64,000 nucleotides of DNA from Akkermansiaceae bacterium UBA2381 (GCA_002344215.1 DDSV01000054.1:1-64000); one strand, 5' to 3'. Positions 25,395-34,584 are shown, counted from the stretch's first letter. A program made the numbers and translations. Notes: a model not told the origin generated them from the letters alone.

Positions 25395-25405
25395 AGTTTC
25401 AATCT

Positions 25406-26305
25406 ATGTCTTTTTCGCTAAGAGGAACGGTCCCCCGGATTGATCAGGTGGGGGTGGAAGAGAGGGCGGCTTCGTTCACGAAGCGTTCGATCAAGAATGA
25501 GTCTAAGCGGACGGGGTTGCGCCTCGCGGTGTCGATGATGGATCTGACGACCCTCGAGGGAGCGGACACGAAGGGTAAGGTCAGCCAGCTTTGTCGTAAA
25601 GCCCTGCAGCCGATGGCGGCTCGCTACGATTGTCCGCCCTGCGCGGCGGTGTGTGTTTACCCGAATTTGGTGGCTCATGCGGTCAAGGAACTCGAAGGCA
25701 GCGGCATTGCCGTGGCCTCGGTCGCGACAGGGTTCCCCAGTGGACAGTACCCTCTTGAAATCCGCCTCGCCGATGTTCGTGACGCGGTGAATTCCGGAGC
25801 CTCTGAGATCGATATGGTCATCAGCCGTGGCGCCTTTCTTGAGGGGGATCTACAACGGGTCAGTGATGAAATTGCAGCGGTGAAGGAGGCCTGTGGTGAG
25901 GCGCATTTGAAGGTGATTTTTGAAACCGGAGAACTCCAGACATATGACAATGTCAGGCTGGCGAGCCAACTCGCGATCGAGGCGGGTGCGGATTTCATCA
26001 AGACATCGACTGGGAAAGTTTCCCCCGCGGCGACTTTGCCCGTGACGCTGGTGATGGTGGAGACGGTGCGCGATCATTTCCTCGCGACCGGCAAACGCAT
26101 TGGCGTGAAACCGGCCGGCGGGATCCGCACGGCGAAGGAGGCGCTCCAGTATCTCGTGATGGTGAAAGAGACCGCGGGCGACGCGTGGCTTACCGCTGAT
26201 CTTTTTCGATTCGGGGCGAGCTCGCTGCTCGGTGATGTGGAACTGCAACTCGCCAAACTCGCGGACGGGAATTATCAGAGTGCGGATTATTTTGCGAAGG
26301 GATGA
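25406..26305 (+). CDS. deoC: Deoxyribose-phosphate aldolase
   Basis: Cytoplasmic aldolase cleaving 2-deoxyribose-5-phosphate to acetaldehyde and glyceraldehyde-3-phosphate. The 299-residue protein has the DeoC fold with VCVYPN (about residues 83-88), EIDMVISRG, the Schiff-base lysine K199 in DFIKTSTGK, and the phosphate-binding KPAGGIRT. It is longer than the common 220-260-residue form, mainly through an N-terminal extension. The aldehyde dehydrogenase gene follows on the same strand, so the acetaldehyde product probably feeds that enzyme; a palindromic repeat lies between them. The ATG at 25406 is chosen. Confidence 0.95.
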   Translation: MSFSLRGTVPRIDQVGVEERAASFTKRSIKNESKRTGLRLAVSMMDLTTLEGADTKGKVSQLCRKALQPMAARYDCPPCAAVCVYPNLVAHAVKELEGSGIAVASVATGFPSGQYPLEIRLADVRDAVNSGASEIDMVISRGAFLEGDLQRVSDEIAAVKEACGEAHLKVIFETGELQTYDNVRLASQLAIEAGADFIKTSTGKVSPAATLPVTLVMVETVRDHFLATGKRIGVKPAGGIRTAKEALQYLVMVKETAGDAWLTADLFRFGASSLLGDVELQLAKLADGNYQSADYFAKG

Positions 26306-26342
26306 ATGCGATCCGCGAAACAATGATAAAGAACACTGCGGC

Positions 26343-26416
26343 TGCGGCAAGCGGAGCGCTTGCCCTACAGAACTCAGATGCAAGCAATCTCTGTAGGGCG
26401 GCCGCCCCGGCTGCCG
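26343..26416. repeat. Composite palindromic repeat, full copy 1
   Basis: Left half: GGCAAGCG, a short loop, and CGCTTGCC followed by CTACAG (26346-26370). A 20-nt variable spacer follows. Right half: CTGTAGGGCGGCCGC then CGGCTGCCG (26391-26416). The two halves are imperfect inverted copies of each other, so the whole can fold into one long hairpin with each half also folding alone. It lies between deoC and the aldehyde dehydrogenase gene. Confidence 0.85.
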
Positions 26417-26441
26417 GATGGAGGTACACGGAATTCTTCTC

Positions 26442-27914
26442 ATGATCGCCAAGGACGACAACACCCCTCTCTCTCCCGGTTCCACCTGGGACTACGCACC
26501 GGCACCGGAGACCATGCCGGTGAATCTTCGCAAGCAATACGAGCTCTTCATCAACGGTCAGTTTGTGGCACCAGCTTCCGGGAAATACTTCGCTTCGATC
26601 AATCCGGCGACGGGGAAAAAACTCACCCGAATTGCCCACGGAACCGAGGCTGACATCAATGCCGCCGTGAAAAGCGCCCGGCGTGCCTACGAGAAGGTCT
26701 GGAAGCCCATGCCTCCTTCAGAACGCGGTAAATACCTCTTCCGCATCGCGAGGATGATCCAGGAAAAGTCCCGCGAACTGGCCATCCTCGAGTCGATGGA
26801 CGGTGGCAAGCCGATCCGGGAAAGTCGCGACTTCGACCTGCCTCTCGTGGCCGCTCATTTTTTCTACTACGCGGGATGGGCGGATAAGCTTTCTTATGCC
26901 TTTCCGGGGAGGAATCCGGTTCCGCTCGGGGTGGCGGGACAGATTATTCCGTGGAATTTCCCCCTCCTCATGGCCGCGTGGAAGATCGCTTCGGCCCTGG
27001 CCTGCGGAAACACCGTCGTTCTGAAACCGGCCGAAACGACTTCGGTCACGGCGATGCATCTGGCCGAAATTTTTCAGGAGGCGGGGCTGCCTCCCGGGGT
27101 CGTCAACATCGTGACCGGTCCGGGAGAAACCGGTGCCGCGCTCGCTGGCCATCGCGGCATCGACAAGATCGCCTTCACCGGGTCGACCGGGGTGGGCAAG
27201 GGGATCGCCCGTCAGCTCGCCGGAACCGGGAAGAAGCTGACCCTTGAGCTCGGGGGTAAGGCGGCGAACATTGTCTTCGACGATGCACCCATCGAACAGG
27301 CCGTCGAGGGTGTCATCAAGGGAATCTACTTCAACCAGGGCCACGTCTGTTGCGCGGGAAGCCGGCTCCTTCTCCAGGAGTCCATTCACGACGAGGTTGT
27401 GAGTCGCCTGAAACGCCGCATCGAGACGCTACGGGTGGGCGATCCGCTCGACAAGAATACCGACATCGGAGCGATCAATTCGCGTGAGCAGCTTGGGCGC
27501 ATCACGGAGCTGATCGGGTCCGGAATCGAGGAAGGGGCGGAACTGCATCAATCGCGCTGTGCACTTCCGGAGGGCGGCTATTGGTGTCGTCCCTCCTTCT
27601 TTACCGGAGTTACCTCCAGTCACCGTATTGCCCGCGAGGAGATCTTCGGCCCCGTTCTCAGCATCATGACTTTCCGCACGCCCGCCGAGGCAGTGGAGCG
27701 GGCGAACAACACTTGCTACGGACTTAGTGCGGGAATCTGGACGGATAAGGGAAGTAAGATCTTCAAGATCGCCTCGCAGCTCAAGGCGGGAGTGATCTGG
27801 GCGAACACGTTCAACCAGTTCGATCCGACGAGTCCTTTCGGAGGATATAAGGAAAGCGGTTTCGGGCGCGAGGGTGGCCTGCACGGGTTGATGCCCTATG
27901 TCTCGTTGGAGTAA
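26442..27914 (+). CDS. NAD(P)-dependent aldehyde dehydrogenase
   Basis: A 490-residue member of the aldehyde dehydrogenase superfamily, probably oxidising an aldehyde such as acetaldehyde to the acid. Motifs include IIPWNFPLLMAAWKIA, the NAD-binding FTGSTGVGKGIA, the general-base Glu in LELGGKAANIVF, the nucleophile C303 in GHVCCAGSR (the preceding residue is His where Gln or Glu is usual), and EEIFGPVL. It follows deoC. The ATG at 26418 lies at the edge of the palindromic repeat and adds eight residues; the ATG at 26442 is preferred. The substrate is inferred from the deoC neighbour. Confidence 0.92.
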   Translation: MIAKDDNTPLSPGSTWDYAPAPETMPVNLRKQYELFINGQFVAPASGKYFASINPATGKKLTRIAHGTEADINAAVKSARRAYEKVWKPMPPSERGKYLFRIARMIQEKSRELAILESMDGGKPIRESRDFDLPLVAAHFFYYAGWADKLSYAFPGRNPVPLGVAGQIIPWNFPLLMAAWKIASALACGNTVVLKPAETTSVTAMHLAEIFQEAGLPPGVVNIVTGPGETGAALAGHRGIDKIAFTGSTGVGKGIARQLAGTGKKLTLELGGKAANIVFDDAPIEQAVEGVIKGIYFNQGHVCCAGSRLLLQESIHDEVVSRLKRRIETLRVGDPLDKNTDIGAINSREQLGRITELIGSGIEEGAELHQSRCALPEGGYWCRPSFFTGVTSSHRIAREEIFGPVLSIMTFRTPAEAVERANNTCYGLSAGIWTDKGSKIFKIASQLKAGVIWANTFNQFDPTSPFGGYKESGFGREGGLHGLMPYVSLE

Positions 27915-27940
27915 GGGCCGGTTGCGGTTGACCTCACGCG

Positions 27941-28014
27941 GCGGCAAGCGGGGCGCTTGCCCTACAAGGTATTTGATGAGGGCGGATTCCTGTAGGGCGG
28001 CCGCTCCGGCTGCC
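27941..28014. repeat. Composite palindromic repeat, full copy 2
   Basis: Same organisation as the copy at 26343-26416: GGCAAGCG (27943-27950) with CGCTTGCC, CCTACA (27961-27966), a spacer of about 24 nt, then TGTAGGGCGGCCGC (27991-28004) and CCGGCTGCC (28006-28014). It lies between two convergent genes, where it could help end transcription from both sides. Confidence 0.85.
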
Positions 28015-28030
28015 CTTGGGTTTCCCACTA

Positions 28031-29080
28031 TTAAATATTCTCGGGAAACAACTGGATGTTGGCTACCTTGCGAAGCTTCTCCATGAGCACCTTGACCGTC
28101 TCTTCGGTTCGCTCGCTCTCAAGATAGGCGATGATTTCGTCCTTCGTTTCCTCGTAAGTCAGCAGACGTTTTTCCTGACGGTCCATCACCTCGACGAGGT
28201 GCCATCCCAGCCGGGTCCTGAAGGGTTCGCTTAGTTCCTCGGGTTTCAGGGCGAAGACCGGGGTGGTGAAATCCTCCGGCATCCGTTCGCGGCTGAACCA
28301 GTTGAGGTCTCCTCCCTGATCCTTCGTTCGCGGGTCTTCCGAGTGGGCTTTGGCGAGGGCTTCAAAGCTTGCTTCTTTGTTTTTTAACTTCAGGTGAATG
28401 CTTCGGATCAGGTCCTCCCGTGTTTTATCATCCACCTCAACCGTGCTCAGGAAAATGTGTCGGGCGCGGACTTTCTCAGGCTCGAAGAATCCGGGCTGGA
28501 GGACTCCCTCCGGCGTTTGATGATTCCGCTTGAACCACTCGCTCGCCTCCGCTTCCGTCACGGTCACGGCAGGGGCGATGCGTTTTTCAAGCCACCGTTT
28601 GCGTGACCAGATCCGGGCGAGTTCCGCCTCGATGCCTTTTTCATCGAGGCCCTGGACGGCGGCCCTCGTGGCGATTTCCTCAGGGGCTTCGAACTGTGCT
28701 TTCCAGTTGGAAATGAACTGATCGATCTCGGCTTCCGGGGCACGGAATCCTTCTCCGTCGGCATAGTGGCGCACGAGGGTGTCGTCGATGAGAGTTTGCA
28801 GCACCGCCCGCCTCATCATGGAGAGATTCTTTTCCGGTATATCGGCGGGAGTTTTCCCTCTCTGATACAAATGCCGGACGACGGCGAGGTCGAGCTGCTC
28901 CTGCGTGACCGGCTCCTGATTGATGAGAGCAACCCACTTGTATTTGATGGCCGCCTCGATGCCCTCGTTGCGACGGCTCATCATCGCCTTTCTGAGGGGG
29001 CCGTGACAGGCCTTCAGATCAAGGAAGAGGTAGACCAGCATGACCGCGTAGAGAACGCCTCGCCACGGAAGTTTTTTCAT
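28031..29080 (-). CDS. Parvulin-type peptidyl-prolyl isomerase, membrane-anchored (SurA/PpiD-like)
   Basis: A 349-residue protein with an uncleaved N-terminal membrane anchor (about residues 7-24), an N-terminal helical chaperone-like region (residues 45-180; RRAVLQTLIDDTLVRHYADGEG) and a parvulin domain at about residues 200-320 (VRARHIFLS, EDPRTKDQGGDLNWFSRERMPEDF, EPFRTRLGWHLVEV). It probably assists folding of exported or outer-membrane proteins. The genes metF and this one are 13 nt apart on the minus strand and may be co-transcribed. The 3' end is next to a composite repeat. Confidence 0.9.
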   Translation of the reverse strand: MKKLPWRGVLYAVMLVYLFLDLKACHGPLRKAMMSRRNEGIEAAIKYKWVALINQEPVTQEQLDLAVVRHLYQRGKTPADIPEKNLSMMRRAVLQTLIDDTLVRHYADGEGFRAPEAEIDQFISNWKAQFEAPEEIATRAAVQGLDEKGIEAELARIWSRKRWLEKRIAPAVTVTEAEASEWFKRNHQTPEGVLQPGFFEPEKVRARHIFLSTVEVDDKTREDLIRSIHLKLKNKEASFEALAKAHSEDPRTKDQGGDLNWFSRERMPEDFTTPVFALKPEELSEPFRTRLGWHLVEVMDRQEKRLLTYEETKDEIIAYLESERTEETVKVLMEKLRKVANIQLFPENI

Positions 29081-29093
29081 GGGTCGGAAACGC

Positions 29094-30011
29094 TCAGACC
29101 GCCAGAGAACCCGTCGTGCGGAGTCCGAGATTGGCGTAGATTTCGCGGGTCGCGTGTGACTTATTCAGGGTGTAGAAATGGATCCCGGCGACCTCGTGTT
29201 CGAGCAGGTCGGAACACTGCTGGGTCGCGTAGTGAATGCCGACTTTCTCGACTCCTTCGGCATCGTCTCCCGCGCGATTGAGGGCGCGAAGGAGCTTTGC
29301 GGGGAATCGCGCCCCGGCGGCAAGATCAGCCATGCGCTCCATTCCCTTGGTGGAGGTCACCGGCATGATCCCCGCAATAATCGGAACGTTGATTCCTGCC
29401 AGCACACAACGGTCCCGGAAATCGTGGAAGTCGTCATTGCAGAAAAACAGCTGGGTGACGATGTAGTCGGCTCCTTCGTCCACCTTTGCCTTGAGGTGGT
29501 CCATCTCCTTGAGCCGGTTCGGGGTTGCGGGGTGGCCTTCGGGAAACCCGGCGACACCGATTCCGAATCCGCGTTTGTCAGGGTGGGCCCCGTTTTCCGA
29601 AAAGCGTTTGATGAATCGGACCAGATCGGCGGCGTGCTGAAAGGCGTCGTCGGCTTTCCGATAGTTGGTGAGATCACGCGGTGGATCTCCGCCGAGAGCG
29701 AGGATGTTGCTGACTCCCTTTTCCGCATAACGTTCGAGAATGGAACGGATGTCCTCCTCCTGATGACAGACACAGGTCAGGTGCGGAATCGGGTCGAGCG
29801 AAGTTGAATGTTTGAGCCGGACAACGAGGTCGTTCGTCAGTTCCCTCGTTGATCCGCCCGCCCCGTAGGTGACACTGACAAAGGATGGCTCATAGGCTTC
29901 CAGCTCCGCGATGGTCCCGTAGAGTGCCTCGGAAGCCTCTGCCGACTTCGGGGGGAAGAACTCGAAGGATAAGGTGGGCGCTCCCTGCGCGAAAATGTCC
30001 TGAATGTGCAT
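29094..30011 (-). CDS. metF: 5,10-Methylenetetrahydrofolate reductase
   Basis: FAD-dependent cytoplasmic enzyme reducing 5,10-methylene-THF to 5-methyl-THF for methionine synthesis. The 305-residue protein shows the expected FEFFPPKS (residues 17-24), SVTYGAGGSTRE, LALGGDPP, FGIGVAGFPEGHP, TQLFFCNDDF and GIMPVTS motifs. The length matches bacterial MetF. It lies directly upstream of the parvulin gene on the minus strand. Confidence 0.97.
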   Translation of the reverse strand: MHIQDIFAQGAPTLSFEFFPPKSAEASEALYGTIAELEAYEPSFVSVTYGAGGSTRELTNDLVVRLKHSTSLDPIPHLTCVCHQEEDIRSILERYAEKGVSNILALGGDPPRDLTNYRKADDAFQHAADLVRFIKRFSENGAHPDKRGFGIGVAGFPEGHPATPNRLKEMDHLKAKVDEGADYIVTQLFFCNDDFHDFRDRCVLAGINVPIIAGIMPVTSTKGMERMADLAAGARFPAKLLRALNRAGDDAEGVEKVGIHYATQQCSDLLEHEVAGIHFYTLNKSHATREIYANLGLRTTGSLAV

Positions 30012-30077
30012 GCGCCGCTATTGTTGCACGAAACCGCCGACCGGACACTGACTTTTCACCCGGAAATCACCGTCCTG

Positions 30078-31559
30078 TCATTTCTTCTTTTCGGGAGTTT
30101 TCCGCCCGTCCGGCCAGTGAATTTTTTCCAGAGCGGCGGCCTCTTCCTCCGTCAGTTGACCCGGTTCGCGGGTTCCCGCGCCTTTCCGTTTGGTGAGATT
30201 GTCGCCGAGATCAACTCTTGCCGCCTCGGCCTGTTCCAAGAGTTCGGTTACCTTTTCGGGGTTCCCGGCGGCGAGGTCATTCGACTCGGAGACGTCATCC
30301 GGAAGATAATAAAGTTCGAGACCGCTTTTCCGGTTCTGGTATTCGACCGGAATCCCTCCGTCCCCGCCCTTGCCCCCATTGAGGGAGCGATAGGAATGGG
30401 GGAGAATCAGTTTCCAACCATCCTTCAGGACCGCGTGGAGTTCGTTCTGTTTGTAATAAAACCAGTAACTGTCGTGGGGATTTTTTGCTCCTTCGGCTCC
30501 GGTGATGAGAGGCAGGATGTCCTTTCCGTCGATTTTCTTTTCGGGAAGATCCGCTCCGATGACCCCCGCGAGGGTTGGGAGCAGATCTATGTGCATGCCC
30601 GGCGCCTCGCAAACCGTTCCGGGCGGAATCGTCCCGGGCCAACGCATCAGGCAGGGCTCGCGCACGCCGCCCTCCCAGGCCGTTCCTTTTCCTTCACGCA
30701 GGGGTTCGGCGGATCCCGCGTGGGTGCCGTAGGAAAGCCAGGGGCCGTTGTCGCTTGTGAAAATGACGAGAGTATTTTCGTCGAGTCCGTTCGTCGTGAT
30801 CGCGTTCAGAATCTCGCCGACCGACCAGTCGATCTCGGCGATGACGTCTCCGTAGAGCCCCCTATCCGTCGTCCCCGCAAAGCGGTCGCTGACATAGAGG
30901 GGGACATGCGGTTGCGGATGGGGAACATAGAGAAAGAAGGGCCGTTCCCGATTGCGATTGATAAAATCGACCGCCTTCACCGTGAGCCAGGTCGTCAGCA
31001 TTTTCTGGTCCCGTTCGTCGACGGTGCGGAGACGCCGGTTGCCCTCGAAAAGCGGCAGGGGGGGGAAGTTCTTCGAAGTGGGGTGCTGCGGCCACATGTC
31101 TCCGGAGTAGGGAATGCCGAAATACTCGTCAAAACCGTGCTGGAGGGGGAGGAACTTCTCGTGATCACCGAGATGCCACTTTCCGAAGGCAGCGGTGGCG
31201 TAATCCTTCGATTTAAAGATCTCCGCGAGCGTGGTTTCGTCGGGATGGATCCCATGGCGGCTACCGGGACTGAGGGCACCGTGCATGCCGAGCCGGTTCG
31301 GGTAACATCCCGTAAGTAATCCCGCCCGGGAGGCCGAGCAGACGGCCTGGGCGGAATACCACTGCGTAAAAAGGCGCCCCTCCGCCGCCATGCGATCCAG
31401 GTGCGGAGTCTTGTATCCTTTGGCGCAGTTGCTTCCGATGTCTGCAAAGCCCTGATCGTCGGTAAAAATGATGACCACATTGGGGAGTCGTTCGGCTCCG
31501 ATCCCCACAGATAGGCATAGGAATGCAGCGAGAATGGCGGAAATGGCGATTTTGGTCAT
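30078..31559 (-). CDS. Secreted arylsulfatase-type sulfatase
   Basis: A 493-residue exported sulfatase. A signal peptide (MTKIAISAILAAFLCLSVGIGA) leads to the metal-binding FTDDQG (D34-D35) and the formylglycine motif C74-S-A-S-R, a C-x-A-x-R form of the consensus. It also has GKWHLGD and FTSDNGPW, typical of arylsulfatase A-like enzymes. The C-terminal end is rich in charged residues. Its position next to metF seems incidental. The ATG at 31559 gives a clean signal peptide; the longer frame to 31730 does not. The substrate is unknown. Confidence 0.9.
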   Translation of the reverse strand: MTKIAISAILAAFLCLSVGIGAERLPNVVIIFTDDQGFADIGSNCAKGYKTPHLDRMAAEGRLFTQWYSAQAVCSASRAGLLTGCYPNRLGMHGALSPGSRHGIHPDETTLAEIFKSKDYATAAFGKWHLGDHEKFLPLQHGFDEYFGIPYSGDMWPQHPTSKNFPPLPLFEGNRRLRTVDERDQKMLTTWLTVKAVDFINRNRERPFFLYVPHPQPHVPLYVSDRFAGTTDRGLYGDVIAEIDWSVGEILNAITTNGLDENTLVIFTSDNGPWLSYGTHAGSAEPLREGKGTAWEGGVREPCLMRWPGTIPPGTVCEAPGMHIDLLPTLAGVIGADLPEKKIDGKDILPLITGAEGAKNPHDSYWFYYKQNELHAVLKDGWKLILPHSYRSLNGGKGGDGGIPVEYQNRKSGLELYYLPDDVSESNDLAAGNPEKVTELLEQAEAARVDLGDNLTKRKGAGTREPGQLTEEEAAALEKIHWPDGRKTPEKKK

Positions 31560-31663
31560 AAGAAAGGTTGGAAATTCGTGCAGGGGCTTCTTATCATAGC
31601 CGCCACGAGTAGGCCACGGCGCAATCGCCTGAGTCGATCGAATACTTCCGTTTTCAGCTATCC

Positions 31664-32101
31664 ATGCATTTCCCAATTTTCCGATTCTGCTGCTTTGCCC
31701 TGGTGGGCTCCGGTCTTTTGGCTCCCGCAACGGTCACCGCTCAGGGCTTCGGTCCGATAATCCGCCCCTACCGCCACCTCGATATGCAGTGGCAGATGCA
31801 GGAGCGGCAACTTTACCGGCCGAACGTGCATGTGGTGAGGGCTTCGGGAGAATCACGCAACCTCAAAGCCGGATCGACCCGTACCCTCGAATTTTCCGTG
31901 ATGCGTGGCTACGTCTCCCGAATCGAGATCCGATCCGGGCAGAGGGTCATCCGGACCCTCCCTCTTTCCGGCCCGGCCCGGAACGGACAGCTCACCTTTA
32001 CCCTACCGACCGGCCTGCGCGATTTCAAACTTTGGGCCTGGCAGGGGCAGCCCGGCAATCAGAGCGTCCACGGGGAGTCAGTCAAATACACCCTCGAGTG
32101 A
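31664..32101 (+). CDS. Small exported protein of unknown function
   Basis: A 145-residue protein with a signal peptide (about residues 1-26, MHFPIFRFCCFALVGSGLLA) and a mature part predicted as a small beta-rich domain (TRTLEFSVMRGYVSRIEIRSGQRVIRTLPL). No known family is recognised. It is divergent from the sulfatase gene, sharing a 104-nt upstream region, and precedes the HerA-like gene by 47 nt, most of which is a word-repeat element. Confidence 0.7.
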   Translation: MHFPIFRFCCFALVGSGLLAPATVTAQGFGPIIRPYRHLDMQWQMQERQLYRPNVHVVRASGESRNLKAGSTRTLEFSVMRGYVSRIEIRSGQRVIRTLPLSGPARNGQLTFTLPTGLRDFKLWAWQGQPGNQSVHGESVKYTLE

Positions 32102-32115
32102 AACAATACTCAACA

Positions 32116-32146
32116 CCTTAATCCCTCAACTCCTCAATCCCTTCCC
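32116..32146. repeat. Word-repeat element upstream of the HerA-like gene
   Basis: The words AATCCCTCAACTCC and TCAATCCCTTCCC form a quasi-repeat. AACTCCTCAATCCCTT (32128-32143) is the exact reverse complement of 25374-25389. The element ends 2 nt before the start codon at 32149, in the position expected for a ribosome binding site. Confidence 0.7.
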
Positions 32147-32148
32147 AC

Positions 32149-34584
32149 ATGGAAATCCGCACCGAAGACTACGAACAACTCGGCAAATTCTACCTTGGCC
32201 GTAACTACGACCTCGGGGAAAAAGCCCTCGGCGACGATCTCGTCCTTTATGATTCCAAAGACCTCGTCACTCACGGGGTGGTCCTCGGCATGACGGGTTC
32301 CGGCAAGACCGGCCTTTGTATCGCCCTGCTCGAGGAGGCCGCGATGGACAATATTCCCGCCATCGTCATCGATCCCAAAGGCGACATTTCGAATCTGCTC
32401 CTTACCTTTCCTGATCTCACCCCTGAAAGCTTCCGGCCCTGGATCAACGAGGACGACGCCGCCAAAAAAGGACTCAGTCCCGACGAGCACGCGGCGAAGA
32501 CCGCCGAGATGTGGAAGAAAGGCCTCGCTGATTGGGGCCAGTCTCCCGAGCGCATCAAGCAGTTCCGGGACAAGATCGACATGGCCGTTTACACGCCGGG
32601 TTCAAATGCGGGTTTGCCGGTTTCCATCCTCAGCTCCCTCGACGTGCCCGACTTCGAGATCCTCGACGATGCCGAGGCTCTCTCCGAGCGCATCGAGTCG
32701 ACCGTCTCCAGCCTGCTCTCCCTCGTCGGAAACAACGCCGATCCTCTCCGCGATCCCGAGCACATCCTGCTCTCCAACATTTTCAGCTATTCGTGGAAGG
32801 CGGGCCACGGCGTCACCCTTGAGGCCCTCGTCCGTCATATCCAGGTGCCGCCCTTTGACAAAATCGGGGTGATGGACCTTGAGACAGTCTGCCCGCAAAA
32901 GAGCCGCATGGATCTGGCGATGAAGATGAACAATCTCCTCGCCTCACCCGGGTTTTCCACCTGGCTCGAGGGTGAACCGCTCGACATCAAGCGCATGCTT
33001 CACACGCACGAGGGCAAACCGCGCATTTCCATCTTCTCGATTTCCCATCTCGGCGATGCCGAACGCATGTTCTTTGTCGCCCTGCTTCTGAACCAGATGC
33101 TCGGCTGGATGCGCGGACAGGGCGGGACAACGAGCCTGCGGGCCCTTCTCTACATGGATGAGATCTACGGCTATCTGCCTCCCTCGGCCATGCCGCCCTC
33201 GAAAAAGCCGATGATCACGATGCTGAAGCAGGGGCGCGCCTTCGGCCTTGGCGTCCTCCTCGCGACGCAGAACCCGGTCGACCTTGACTACAAGGCCCTC
33301 TCCAACATCGGGACCTGGTGGCTCGGCCGCCTCCAGACCGAGCGTGACAAGGCCCGCGTCCTCGACGGACTCGAGGGGGCCGCGGCAGGCAACAACAGCG
33401 GTTTTGACCGGGGCAAGATGGAGCAACTCCTCGCCGGGCTCGGCAACCGCATCTTCCTGATGAACAACGTCAACGACGACGCCCCGTCCGTTTTCCACGT
33501 GCGCTGGGTCATGAGCTACCTCACCGGGCCTCTGGCGCGGGGTCAGATCAAGAAGCTGATGGATCCAAGGCGCGCCGAGATCGCCGCCGTCAAGGCAGCC
33601 GCCCCGACACCCGCGGCGGATGCCCCAAAGCCGGTTGCACCGAAACCCCTCCGTCCTCGACTGCCGCGCGGGGCGACCGATTTTTTCATCCCGGCCGGTG
33701 CCGGCGTTCCCGCTGCGGAAATCAACTACGTGCCCGCCATCATCCGTGTCGGTGAGGTGCGCTACCAGGACGACGCCAAGGGCATATCCGGCAGTGAGGC
33801 TGTCGCCACGATCCACTCGATTGATGCGGCGAGCGGGTCAGTAGACTGGTCCAAAGCCCTCGAGCTACCCAACGGGCTGACCGTCAGTCAGCTCGGAAAC
33901 GAACCTCTCGCCGGGGCCGCCTTTTCCGACCTGCCCCAGTCCCTTCTCGATGAGAAACTATGGTCCAAGCTCGAGAAGGAGTTTGTCGACTGGATCTACG
34001 GCAACTACACCTGCACCGTTTTCAAGAGCCCCCTCACCGGCCTGCTTTCCAATCCCGGCGAGGCTGAGGGAGACTTCCGCGCCCGCCTCGTCCATAGCGC
34101 CCACGAAGCCCGCGACGCGAAGATTGAGGCCCTGCGCGAGACCTACGAGAAAAAGATCAAAGTGATCGAGGATCGCATGGCGAAGGCGATGGACGTCGTC
34201 TCCGATCAGAAGGCCCAGGCCAATAGCGTCAAAGTGGATACCGCCATCCGCATCGGAGGCACGATCCTGAGTGCCATCCTCGGGAAGAGTGTATCTTCAA
34301 AGGGACGTGGAGCCATGACTGGTGCCTCGCGCGCCTGGAAGGAGAGCCGCGACGTTGCCCGAGCCGAGGAGAAGGTGGGCGAGTATCAGGCCGATCTTGA
34401 GGACCTTGAGAGCGACTGCGAGGAGGAGATTGAAAAGTTGAAAGCCGCGATGGATCCCATGACGGAAAAACTGGAGAAAATCAGCGTCACTCCGCTCAAG
34501 AAAAACTGCACCGCCAAAGCCGTCGGCATCGTCTGGATGCCCTACCGGGTCAACCCCCAGCCGCAACTGGGTGCGGCGTGGTGA
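32149..34584 (+). CDS. HerA/FtsK-like P-loop ATPase
   Basis: An 811-residue cytoplasmic ATPase. The Walker A motif is GMTGSGKT (residues 47-54) and the Walker B motif is ALLYMDEIYG near residue 337, with a sensor-like stretch in GVLLATQNPVDLDYKALSNIGTWW. This places it in the HerA/DUF853-like helicase group. A Pro/Ala linker (about 485-505) leads to a C-terminal part with a coiled coil (about 660-780) and a conserved end. The stop overlaps the bioA start (TGATG). Its role may be in DNA handling or repair, but no nuclease partner (NurA) is nearby. Confidence 0.85.
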   Translation: MEIRTEDYEQLGKFYLGRNYDLGEKALGDDLVLYDSKDLVTHGVVLGMTGSGKTGLCIALLEEAAMDNIPAIVIDPKGDISNLLLTFPDLTPESFRPWINEDDAAKKGLSPDEHAAKTAEMWKKGLADWGQSPERIKQFRDKIDMAVYTPGSNAGLPVSILSSLDVPDFEILDDAEALSERIESTVSSLLSLVGNNADPLRDPEHILLSNIFSYSWKAGHGVTLEALVRHIQVPPFDKIGVMDLETVCPQKSRMDLAMKMNNLLASPGFSTWLEGEPLDIKRMLHTHEGKPRISIFSISHLGDAERMFFVALLLNQMLGWMRGQGGTTSLRALLYMDEIYGYLPPSAMPPSKKPMITMLKQGRAFGLGVLLATQNPVDLDYKALSNIGTWWLGRLQTERDKARVLDGLEGAAAGNNSGFDRGKMEQLLAGLGNRIFLMNNVNDDAPSVFHVRWVMSYLTGPLARGQIKKLMDPRRAEIAAVKAAAPTPAADAPKPVAPKPLRPRLPRGATDFFIPAGAGVPAAEINYVPAIIRVGEVRYQDDAKGISGSEAVATIHSIDAASGSVDWSKALELPNGLTVSQLGNEPLAGAAFSDLPQSLLDEKLWSKLEKEFVDWIYGNYTCTVFKSPLTGLLSNPGEAEGDFRARLVHSAHEARDAKIEALRETYEKKIKVIEDRMAKAMDVVSDQKAQANSVKVDTAIRIGGTILSAILGKSVSSKGRGAMTGASRAWKESRDVARAEEKVGEYQADLEDLESDCEEEIEKLKAAMDPMTEKLEKISVTPLKKNCTAKAVGIVWMPYRVNPQPQLGAAW

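Noticed and set aside
27429..28028. 199-codon minus-strand frame containing VGQAPRLP
   Set aside because: Its N-terminal part is only a translation of the composite palindromic repeat and the rest is antisense to the aldehyde dehydrogenase.
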